Source: JANMZO01 sp963763135
GTDB lineage: Bacteria > Actinomycetota > Acidimicrobiia > Acidimicrobiales > JANYDT01
Direction of reading: 5' to 3'
DNA: 64,000 nucleotides
NCBI GenBank assembly: GCA_963763135.1
Contig: CAVXNJ010000001.1
Coordinates: forward strand, 1-64,000
The notes under the pieces were generated by a model, which searched no databases, was not told the DNA's origin, and saw nothing but the letters and a program-made list of their open reading frames with translations. The position numbers and the translations under genes are program-made. Below are positions 54,763-61,862 of the stretch, piece after piece. The first letter of the stretch is position 1. Every line of letters begins with the position of its first letter.

Positions 54763-55512
54763 GTGAAGTCACCGCCCGTGAAGTCAACGTCTGCCAAAGT
54801 CGCCCTGGTCCTGTCCGTCGCGCTCCTCATCGGCGTGATCGTTGCCCGGGTAACCGGTGTGACCGAGACAAAGCGATCAGACCTACGGGGCGCAGAAGTT
54901 CGGACCGGTCGAACCAAGTCCCCGATAGGGACTCCGAAGTCCCCGGCGGGAGAGGTTCCAACGTCGGTGGAGCGAAGCGCTTCCCCCCAGCGCGCGCTTC
55001 CCGACGCTGGAGCGTCCGCCCCTAAGGCAACCCTTGCGCAGTCGACGACGGTTCCGGCGCCTGAACCCGGGGTTCCGACTCGCATAACAATCCCCGCACT
55101 GGGGCTCAATGCAGATGTCGTTCCGGTCGGCATCGAAGACGACGGCGCTATGGAAATTCCCGGAGCGATCGAAGCCGGTTGGTACCGCTTCGGTCCGAAA
55201 CCCGGCGCATCAGTCGGCTCAGCCGTCATCGCCGGCCATGTCGACCACCGCAAGACTCCGGGGGTGTTCATCGAACTCCGACGCCTCGATATCGGCGCCG
55301 AGGTGTCGGTCACCGACGCCACCGGCAAGCTCCACCGCTACGTCGTCATCGAGCGCTACCAGGTGAACAAACACGAACTCCCGGTGAAAGAGTTGTTCCG
55401 CCGAACGGGCGAGCCGGTCCTCACCCTCATCACCTGCGGCGGCGAGTTCGATCGCAAAGCACGCAGTTACGACGACAACATCGTCATCACCGCCGTCCCC
55501 CTCACGTCGTAG
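54763..55512 (+). CDS. Class F sortase
   Basis: A 249-residue membrane-anchored sortase: TM near residues 11-30, a long low-complexity linker, then the sortase barrel with the catalytic His in IAGHVDH (His159), Cys in TLITCGGEFD (Cys225) and Arg231 or Arg234. Class F sortases are usual in Actinobacteria and cut signals that differ from LPXTG; the fasciclin protein upstream is the obvious partner. The GTG start at 54763 lies in a 15-bp duplication, with another GTG at 54778. Confidence 0.9.
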   Translation: MKSPPVKSTSAKVALVLSVALLIGVIVARVTGVTETKRSDLRGAEVRTGRTKSPIGTPKSPAGEVPTSVERSASPQRALPDAGASAPKATLAQSTTVPAPEPGVPTRITIPALGLNADVVPVGIEDDGAMEIPGAIEAGWYRFGPKPGASVGSAVIAGHVDHRKTPGVFIELRRLDIGAEVSVTDATGKLHRYVVIERYQVNKHELPVKELFRRTGEPVLTLITCGGEFDRKARSYDDNIVITAVPLTS

Positions 55513-55530
55513 CGGTCAGAGTTCACGCCG

Positions 55531-55573
55531 GTTTGAAGAGTACCTGTGACTAGCTCACACCTACTCTTCAAAC
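55531..55573 (+). terminator. Hairpin after the sortase gene
   Basis: A perfect 12-bp stem (GTTTGAAGAGTA / TACTCTTCAAAC) with a second inner stem TGTGA / TCACA. It begins 19 bases after the sortase stop, so ends the fasciclin-sortase unit. Confidence 0.8.
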
Positions 55574-55613
55574 GACGATGGCAAACCTCGGCGATCGACC
55601 GTAGAGTCACGGG

Positions 55614-56165
55614 GTGATCTTCGCTCCGATAACAACGACGCGGCTGTTACTCCGACCGATCACCACCGACGACGCTGAGGATCTCGTACTCCGGCGATCA
55701 GACCCCACAACGGCGGAGTACCAGGGCTGGGAGATGCCGTACACAATGGAGAAGGCCCAGGCTCTGGTCGACGGTTGCCTCGCAATCGGTGGGCCGACGC
55801 CTGGTGCCTGGTATCAGGTGATCGTCGTCGAGCAGGAGTCCGGGCGCATCGCAGGTGACCTCGCAGTCCATCTGAGTGAAGACGTGAAGACCGCCGAGAT
55901 CGGATACACCTTTCACGCGTGGGCGAGGGGAAAGGGATACGCCACGGAAGCAGCGTCAGCCCTTTGCGAGTATCTCGTACGGAACGTCGGCGTCCACCGC
56001 CTGGAGGCCACCACGCATCCGGAAAACACCGCCTCGATTCGGGTGCTGCAACGGCTCGGGTTTCAGGCCGAAGGCATTCGCCGAGAGTCGTACTGGGTCG
56101 GCGACGTCGTCAGCGACGACGCTCTATTCGGCCTGCTCGCCCGCGACTGGAAGCCGCTCGGGTGA
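55614..56165 (+). CDS. GNAT-family N-acetyltransferase (RimJ/RimL type)
   Basis: A 183-residue GNAT acetyltransferase. It starts TTRLLLRPITTDDAEDL (GTG 55614), has the acetyl-CoA loop AWARGKGYATEAASALCEYL and the downstream NVGVHRLEATTHPENTASIRVLQRLGF, typical of RimJ/RimL ribosomal or small-substrate acetyltransferases. Its final 13 codons lie in the first unit of a 69-bp triplication. Substrate unknown. Confidence 0.9.
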   Translation: MIFAPITTTRLLLRPITTDDAEDLVLRRSDPTTAEYQGWEMPYTMEKAQALVDGCLAIGGPTPGAWYQVIVVEQESGRIAGDLAVHLSEDVKTAEIGYTFHAWARGKGYATEAASALCEYLVRNVGVHRLEATTHPENTASIRVLQRLGFQAEGIRRESYWVGDVVSDDALFGLLARDWKPLG

Positions 56166-56308
56166 CCCGTGGGACGCAACTCACGAAACGTGGGGTTCGG
56201 CCTGCTCGCCCGCGACTGGAAGCCGCTCGGGTGACCCGTGGGACGCAACTCAAGATACGTGGGATTCGGCCTGCTCGCCCGCTACTGGAAGCCGATCGGG
56301 TAGCCCGA
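56127..56308. repeat. 69-bp triplication spanning the GNAT 3' end and a convergent gene
   Basis: Units 56127-56195 and 56196-56264 match over about 66 of 69 bases, and a partial third unit begins at 56265. Each starts TTCGGCCTGCTCGCCCGC and encodes the GNAT C-terminal tail (FGLLARDWKPLG, then stop). The stop codon of the SigG-like factor on the minus strand is inside unit 2 (56250-56252), so its last residues are coded by units 2 and 3 read backwards. Confidence 0.9.
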
Positions 56309-57269
56309 ACAGCGGGAACAGGGTCTTGGTATCGAGGAAGAAGCAGAACTCCACGATCCGATCGTCGACGATGTGGAGGACCTGAAGTGCCCACGGCTCG
56401 TGCCCGTCGCCGGCCGGGTTTGGCTTGTACTGGGCGAACGCAGGGAATCCGTTTGCGACGGTAGGTATGAGGATCGACCCTTTGCAGCCGATTCCGGGAC
56501 CCTGCCAAAACGAAAAGATCTCCTCGCGTCCGGCGAACCACTGCTCAAACGGCGGCATCGATTGGGTCGCGTCTTCGTGGAGCAGTTTGGTCAGCTCCGT
56601 CATGTCGTAGCGCTGAAACGCTTCGACATATCGGCTCAACAACTCGCGCTGTGACGAGTCGGACGGCTCGAGGGTTTGCGCGCCGTTGTCGTTCACCTGA
56701 CCCATCGTGGCCCGGGCGCGCTGCAATGCGCTGTTGACTGACGCCACCGACGTATCGAGCAACTCAGCGACCTCGTCGGCCTTCCAACCGAGCACGTCAC
56801 GCAACACGAGCACTGCTCGTTGCCGGGGCGGAAGGAACTGCAGGGCCGCAACGAACGCCAGGCGAATGGAGGCCCGCTCGACGGCGGTCTCGGCCGGGTC
56901 CGAACCAAGCGAGCGAGTCAGCACCCGCTGATCAGGGACGGGCTCCAACCAGCGTTGCTCGTAGACCGGTGGACGCAGCGGCGTCGACGCCAACGACGGA
57001 CCTTCCAGATCCATCGGCACGGCGCGCCGCTTGCGACCGCGAAGCAGGTCCATGCAGACGTTCGTCGCGATCCGGAAAACCCACGACCGTAACAGCGCCA
57101 CATCGGCCAATCCGCCGATGCCGTTCCACGCCTTGACGAGCGTGTCTTGCACCGCGTCTTCCGCCTCAACTGACGAACCGAGCAACCGGTAGCAGTAACC
57201 GGTCAGAGACACCCGATACAGCTCCAGTGATTCACCGATAGCGGCGGCATCGGTTGCGGCGGTCGTCAT
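56250..57269 (-). CDS. SigG/ECF56-like RNA polymerase sigma factor with SnoaL-like domain
   Basis: A 339-residue ECF sigma factor. Region 2 has EAEDAVQDTLVKAW and VFRIATNVCMDLLRGRKRRAVP; the WLEPVPD segment and region 4 (LPPRQRAVLVLRDVLGWKADEVAELL) match the SigG-type (TIGR02960-like) group. A C-terminal SnoaL-like domain (AFQRYDMTELTKLLHEDATQSMPPFEQW) may sense a ligand. The final residues come from the 69-bp repeat, so the tail is unusual (AGEQAESHVS). It is divergent from the VOC gene, a possible target. ATG 57269 is preferred; ATG 57338 is also in frame. Confidence 0.9.
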   Translation of the reverse strand: MTTAATDAAAIGESLELYRVSLTGYCYRLLGSSVEAEDAVQDTLVKAWNGIGGLADVALLRSWVFRIATNVCMDLLRGRKRRAVPMDLEGPSLASTPLRPPVYEQRWLEPVPDQRVLTRSLGSDPAETAVERASIRLAFVAALQFLPPRQRAVLVLRDVLGWKADEVAELLDTSVASVNSALQRARATMGQVNDNGAQTLEPSDSSQRELLSRYVEAFQRYDMTELTKLLHEDATQSMPPFEQWFAGREEIFSFWQGPGIGCKGSILIPTVANGFPAFAQYKPNPAGDGHEPWALQVLHIVDDRIVEFCFFLDTKTLFPLFGLPDRLPVAGEQAESHVS

Positions 57270-57452
57270 CGTCGTTTCGAATCCTTCGTAAACCGGGTAG
57301 AAACCACAGCCTACGCAAGCTCGGCTCCGCCGAAACACGGTCGCCAGAATAAATTTCCGCGTGAACGATTAGTTTTCGGTTCGAGCTTCGTCGTAGTGGT
57401 AACGGACTACGCGACGTCTGTCGCCAACCACACAGATCAAAGGGAGCAACCA

Positions 57453-58226
57453 ATGCCATATCGAGAATCCGCACCCAACGGTGCACCCTGTTGGATCGAA
57501 CTGTTCTCCTCCGACAAGTCCAAGGCCGAGGCGTTCTACGGTGAGATCTTCGGCTGGAAAGCGGAGCACCTCGGCGAAGACTTCGGTCACTACTCGAACT
57601 TCTCAATAGGCGATAACAAGATCGCCGGCTGCATGAACAACGACGGGTCGACCGGAGCACCCGACGCCTGGTTCATCTACCTGGCGACCGACGACATCAA
57701 CGCCGCTGCCGAGGCTGTCTCCCCGAGCGGTGGACAGGTCGTCGTGCCACCGATGCCTGTTATGGACCTCGGTTCCATGTCGGTGATAGCGGATCCGAGC
57801 GGGGCGGGCATCGGCGCATGGCAGCCGGGCACACACAAGGGATTCACCCTCATGGGTGAGCCGGGCACCCCGAACTGGTTCGAACTCCACACCCGTTCCT
57901 ACGATTCCGCCCTCGAGTTCTATCGCACCGTCTTCAAATGGGACACGCAGACCATGAGCGACGAACCAACCTTTCGCTACACGGTACAGATGGCCAACGG
58001 CGAACAGGTCGCCGGAGTCATGGACGCGAGCGTGTTTCCCGACAACGCACCGCTCGGCTGGAGCATCTACTTCGGGGTCGAAGACGTCGACGCAACGTTG
58101 GCGAAAATCGTGCAGCTCGGTGGCGCAATCGTGCTGCCGGCCGAGGACACCCCGTATGGCCGTCTCGCGCAGGCCGCGGACCCGACCGGAGCGCTGTTCA
58201 AGGTTATGTCGGGCGGTCAGCAATGA
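57453..58226 (+). CDS. VOC-family protein with two glyoxalase-like domains
   Basis: A 257-residue protein with two tandem VOC (vicinal oxygen chelate) domains: domain 1 begins APCWIELFSSDKSKAEAFYG, domain 2 begins TPNWFELHTRSYDSALEFYR. Such doublets are common in Actinobacteria and are often stress induced; whether it is an enzyme is unknown. A GGGAGC site precedes ATG 57453. The stop overlaps the propeller-gene ATG (ATGA). Its promoter faces the SigG-like gene. Confidence 0.9.
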   Translation: MPYRESAPNGAPCWIELFSSDKSKAEAFYGEIFGWKAEHLGEDFGHYSNFSIGDNKIAGCMNNDGSTGAPDAWFIYLATDDINAAAEAVSPSGGQVVVPPMPVMDLGSMSVIADPSGAGIGAWQPGTHKGFTLMGEPGTPNWFELHTRSYDSALEFYRTVFKWDTQTMSDEPTFRYTVQMANGEQVAGVMDASVFPDNAPLGWSIYFGVEDVDATLAKIVQLGGAIVLPAEDTPYGRLAQAADPTGALFKVMSGGQQ

Positions 58227-59356
58227 CTTTGACCTCCGGTCCGACGCTGTTGGTGGGTACGCGCAAGGGCCTATTCCCCATTTCCGGAAACGCTTCCCGC
58301 GATTCCTGGATGGTGGGCGAGCCCATGTTTTTCGGACAGATCATCCAGCACGCGTTGATCGATCCACGCGACCGGCGACACCTCGTTGCTGCAACGAGCA
58401 CCGGCCATCTCGGCCCCACGGTGTTTCATTCCGACGACCTGGGCGCAACCTGGACCGAGGCAACCAAGCCACCGGCGTTTCGCACCGGTGAACCCTTGGC
58501 GCGCAGCCTCCGTGCGGCATTCTGGCTGACGCCCGGCCACGCCAGCGAGCCAGGGGTCTGGTATCTGGGCGGGTCACCGCAGGGTTTGTTCCGATCCGAC
58601 GACGGCGGCGCAACGTGGACCACCGTCGACGGGTGGAATGATCACCCAATGTGGGCCACCTGGGCGGAATGGCCTGAGGAGCAAACACCCGACGGGTCGA
58701 TGCTTCACTCGATCAACATTGACCCGCGTGACCCCAACCACCTGTACCTCGGTCTGTCGAGCGGCGGTGTGTTCGAATCGACCAGCGGCGGTGCGGACTG
58801 GGCACCGCTGAACGCCGGCAGCGAAGCGAACTTCTTTCCTGATCCCGACCAGGATTTTGGCCAGGATCCGCACTGTGTTCGGATCCACCCGATGCATCCG
58901 GATCGGATCTACCAGCAGAACCACTGCGGCATCTACCGGATGGACCGGGCTGATGGGAGATGGGTTCGTATCGGCAACAACATGCCGAAAGAGATCGGCG
59001 ACATCGGCTTTCCCGTTGAACTCCACCCGCGTGATCCCGACACGGCCTGGGTGTTTCCGATGGATGGAACCGATGTGTGGCCCCGCACGAGTCCCGATGG
59101 CCGTCCGGCCGCGTACGTGACGCGTGACGCCGGCGAATCCTGGACGCGTTGCGACGCCGGTCTGCCCGAGCGGGCGTGGTTCACGGTCAAGCGCCAGGCC
59201 ATGACCGTTGATGCGGCTTCTCCCGTCGGCGTGTACTTCGGTACGACGAGCGGCGAAGTTTGGGGAAGCGCCGACGAAGGAGCGTCGTGGACGTGCATCG
59301 CATCGCACCTGCCCGAGATCTACTCGGTCGAGTTCGGCGATCCGGTGCCCTCGTGA
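58223..59356 (+). CDS. Asp-box (BNR/sialidase-like) beta-propeller protein
   Basis: A 377-residue soluble propeller with at least five Asp-boxes or near-boxes: SDDLGATW, SDDGGATW, STSGGADW, RDAGESW and SADEGASW. It also has NIDPRDPNHLYLGLSSGG and a long loop with DGTDVWPRTSPDGRP. There is no signal peptide, so it is not a secreted sialidase; family names such as sialidase or glycosyl hydrolase are homology-only. It overlaps the VOC gene by four bases and is followed by a MoaD-like gene after 16 bases, so the three are one operon. Confidence 0.85.
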   Translation: MTLTSGPTLLVGTRKGLFPISGNASRDSWMVGEPMFFGQIIQHALIDPRDRRHLVAATSTGHLGPTVFHSDDLGATWTEATKPPAFRTGEPLARSLRAAFWLTPGHASEPGVWYLGGSPQGLFRSDDGGATWTTVDGWNDHPMWATWAEWPEEQTPDGSMLHSINIDPRDPNHLYLGLSSGGVFESTSGGADWAPLNAGSEANFFPDPDQDFGQDPHCVRIHPMHPDRIYQQNHCGIYRMDRADGRWVRIGNNMPKEIGDIGFPVELHPRDPDTAWVFPMDGTDVWPRTSPDGRPAAYVTRDAGESWTRCDAGLPERAWFTVKRQAMTVDAASPVGVYFGTTSGEVWGSADEGASWTCIASHLPEIYSVEFGDPVPS

Positions 59357-59372
59357 AGCGCGCTCGATCGCA

Positions 59373-59633
59373 ATGATCGTCCGGATCCCGACCCCGCTGC
59401 GCTCGTACACGGCGCAGGCCGGGCGTGTCGAGGCCACGGGAACGACGGTCGATGAGGTCCTTCACGACCTCGACCGTCAGTTCCCGGGGCTACGGTTCCG
59501 GGTCGTCGATGAGCAGAACACACTGCGCAAGCACATGAAGATCTTCATCAACGACGAGTCGATCCGCGACCTGACTGCATCGGTGGCGGTTACCGATGAG
59601 GTGACTCTCATGCAGGCTCTCTCGGGAGGCTGA
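59373..59633 (+). CDS. MoaD/ThiS-like ubiquitin-fold protein
   Basis: An 86-residue beta-grasp protein ending in SGG, with the family-defining C-terminal Gly-Gly used for thiocarboxylation or conjugation. It has the pattern MIVRIPTPLRSYT, GTTVDEVLHDL, FRVVDEQNTLRKHMKIFIND and VTLMQALSGG. A MoaE, MoeB or ThiF partner is not adjacent, so molybdenum-cofactor function is uncertain; a sulfur-carrier or protein-modifier role with the propeller is possible. Confidence 0.88.
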   Translation: MIVRIPTPLRSYTAQAGRVEATGTTVDEVLHDLDRQFPGLRFRVVDEQNTLRKHMKIFINDESIRDLTASVAVTDEVTLMQALSGG

Positions 59634-59656
59634 GCTGCGCTGGCGAGCGACTGCAC

Positions 59657-59719
59657 GCGCATTCATGAACGGACCCTAATTCAACGTGAGAACTCGGCAA
59701 GAGTTCCCAATGAATGCGC
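59657..59719. terminator. Nested hairpin after the MoaD-like gene
   Basis: An outer 10-bp stem (GCGCATTCAT / ATGAATGCGC) encloses an inner 6-bp stem (GAACTC / GAGTTC) with a 5-base loop. It begins 24 bases after the operon stop. A terminator is likely; a leader hairpin for the next gene is the alternative. Confidence 0.65.
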
Positions 59720-59784
59720 ACCTGGGCCGACGGCGGCCGATCGGATTGGTGTAACCGGAGTTCCCGGAAACAGGAAGGGACATC

Positions 59785-60360
59785 ATGAGCACAATCGCCG
59801 CCGTCAGCGGAGCTCATCGGCACGGACCGGCAGGCGGCATGTCACCCGCCCAGATGGACAAAGTCATGGCTCCAGTCGCCGACAAACTCGGTATGTCGGG
59901 TGAGGAGCTCAAAGCCCAGCTGAAGTCAGGCAAGACACTCAACGACATTGCGACGTCGAAAGGGGTGTCGCACGAGGACCTGGTCGCCGCCGTCAAAAAG
60001 GGGCTCGACGACAACAAGGCGGCAGGAGCGAAAGGCGACACCGCCAAAATGGCTGACGCCATTGCTTCGGGCAGGGGCCCACGCGGCCCGCACCGGGCCA
60101 AGCCGTCCGGTGGGAGCGATCCTGACGGCGACGGCGACGACGACGGTGGAAAAGCCGAAGCCGCCGGCCGCGCCAAAGCGACTGCTGAAAGCAAGACCCT
60201 CGAAGCCCTCGCTGCGCTGCTCAAGCTGTCGAAGGACGAGCTGGCCTCCAAGTTGACCAACGGCGCGCAGGTCAGCCAGTTGGCAAAAGATCAGGGCGTC
60301 TCGTCTGACAAGGTCGCTGACCTTCTCGTCAAAGGCCTCAACGTCGACACCTACGCCTGA
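59785..60360 (+). CDS. Two-repeat helical protein with acidic Gly-Asp linker
   Basis: A 191-residue soluble protein. Two related helical repeats of about 40 residues (LGMSGEELKAQLKSGKTL..GVSHEDLVAAVKKGL and LKLSKDELASKLTNGAQVS..GVSSDKVADLLVKGL) flank a disordered linker that contains DPDGDGDDDGG, a stretch similar to an EF-hand-like Ca2+ loop. GGAAGGGA precedes ATG 59785. No family recognised; no signal peptide. Function unknown. Confidence 0.82.
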   Translation: MSTIAAVSGAHRHGPAGGMSPAQMDKVMAPVADKLGMSGEELKAQLKSGKTLNDIATSKGVSHEDLVAAVKKGLDDNKAAGAKGDTAKMADAIASGRGPRGPHRAKPSGGSDPDGDGDDDGGKAEAAGRAKATAESKTLEALAALLKLSKDELASKLTNGAQVSQLAKDQGVSSDKVADLLVKGLNVDTYA

Positions 60361-60425
60361 TCGGTTGCTCGCGCTCCGGAGTCCTCGACGTAATATGCGC
60401 GCGTAGTAGTTGACGTCTGATTCGG

Positions 60426-61826
60426 CTACGGCTCGGGGATCAGGTTGCCGGGATTCATGATCCCGAGCGGGTCGATTGCGTGTTTCAACGATCGCAACAG
60501 ATCAACCCCGACCGGGCCAAGGTCATTCGCCAGGAACGGTTTGCGCATGCGACCGGCACCGTGATGGTGGGCCACTCCCCCGCCGTTGCGAGAAGTCGCC
60601 TCCATGACCTGACGCCAGCATTCGAAGTACGTGGGCTCAAGTTCGGCAGAGTCTCGCATCGCGGCGAACGTGAAGTACAGGTTGATCCCGGACCGGTACA
60701 CGTGGGAACTGTGTGCCGATGCGGTTACGACCCCCGGGACGGACTGAAGTCCGGCGATGGCATCGCGGTACACGGCGTCGATCTGCGACCACGAGGCCGA
60801 AACCTCGACGGTGTCGACCACGATCCCCTTTTCGAAGAACTCGTTCCAGTGCGGCACGTGATTGCGTTTAGAGATCCACTCTTCCGAAGCCATGGGGTTT
60901 GCGGGGGTAAGACCGGCTTCGAGAACGATGCGCGTGACATCGGTGACTTCAGCATCGACACGACTTGTCGGTCCTTCGTGCACCATGATCAGCAGCCCCT
61001 TTCCCTTCTCGGCGTATTCGGCGAAGTTTCGCTTCGCCTCGGCCGCGTCGTAGAGCCGCATCACCGGTGGACGCCAGTCGGCGCGCATGATGAGCCGCTG
61101 GGCTTCGATACCCGTCGCCATGTCAGGCGACTGAAACGCCGTGAACTTACGGAACTGCGGTGCCGGGCGAAGTGAGAACGTCACTGCCGTGACGATGCCC
61201 ATCGTGCCTTCCGCGCCCATCAGCACGTGACGCAGGTCGGGCCCGGCCGAGGCTCGCGGTGCTTTCCCGAGCGTCACGACCTCACCCGTCGGCAAGACCG
61301 CTTCAATTGAATACACGACGTCTTCGATATTGCCGTAGGCCGTCGAGAATTGGCCGGAGGCACGCGTGGACACCCAACCACCTACGCTGCTCACCGCGAT
61401 TGACTGCGGCCAGTGGCCGATCGTGAGCCCGAGTGCGGCGACCTCGGACTCCGCGTCGGCGCCGTTCTTTCCGGCATCGAATGTCGCGAGCAGATCGGTG
61501 TCGTTGATCTCGCGGGTTGCGTTCATCTCGCTCATGTCGACGAGGATCACGTCAGGCGTCGGCTGGATTCCTCCCACCACGCCACTACCCAACCCGTATG
61601 GAACGAGCGGGATACCGCGTGAGGCGGCGAAGCGAACAAGTCGCTGAACATGTTCGGTTGATCTGGGTTGGCACACGGCGCCGGCTTCTTCGATCGGGTC
61701 ACCCCGCCAGTCGCGAAGGTGCTTCACCACCCAGTAGTCGAACCGCCGGGAACGCAGGGTCTCAGGGTCATCGACCACGAGGTCGCCGAATTCCGCCTGG
61801 AGGTCATGAAGTAGTTGTGCGTCCAT
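60426..61826 (-). CDS. FAD-linked oxidase (alkyl-DHAP synthase/glycolate oxidase type)
   Basis: A 466-residue FAD-binding-4 family flavoprotein. The PCMH fold contains PLVPYGLGSGVVGGIQPT and GWVSTRASGQFSTAYGNIEDVV; the C-terminal part has HSSHVYRSGINLYFTF and GGGVAHHHGAGRMRK near the active site, which recalls alkyldihydroxyacetonephosphate synthase (AGPS). It lies 36 bases after GlpD and shares its transcript, which suits a role near glycerol-phosphate or ether-lipid metabolism, but a D-lactate/glycolate oxidase role is possible. Confidence 0.85.
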   Translation of the reverse strand: MDAQLLHDLQAEFGDLVVDDPETLRSRRFDYWVVKHLRDWRGDPIEEAGAVCQPRSTEHVQRLVRFAASRGIPLVPYGLGSGVVGGIQPTPDVILVDMSEMNATREINDTDLLATFDAGKNGADAESEVAALGLTIGHWPQSIAVSSVGGWVSTRASGQFSTAYGNIEDVVYSIEAVLPTGEVVTLGKAPRASAGPDLRHVLMGAEGTMGIVTAVTFSLRPAPQFRKFTAFQSPDMATGIEAQRLIMRADWRPPVMRLYDAAEAKRNFAEYAEKGKGLLIMVHEGPTSRVDAEVTDVTRIVLEAGLTPANPMASEEWISKRNHVPHWNEFFEKGIVVDTVEVSASWSQIDAVYRDAIAGLQSVPGVVTASAHSSHVYRSGINLYFTFAAMRDSAELEPTYFECWRQVMEATSRNGGGVAHHHGAGRMRKPFLANDLGPVGVDLLRSLKHAIDPLGIMNPGNLIPEP

Positions 61827-61862
61827 CAGTTCTCCAAACTTATATGTGCGCTTATCGTATTG

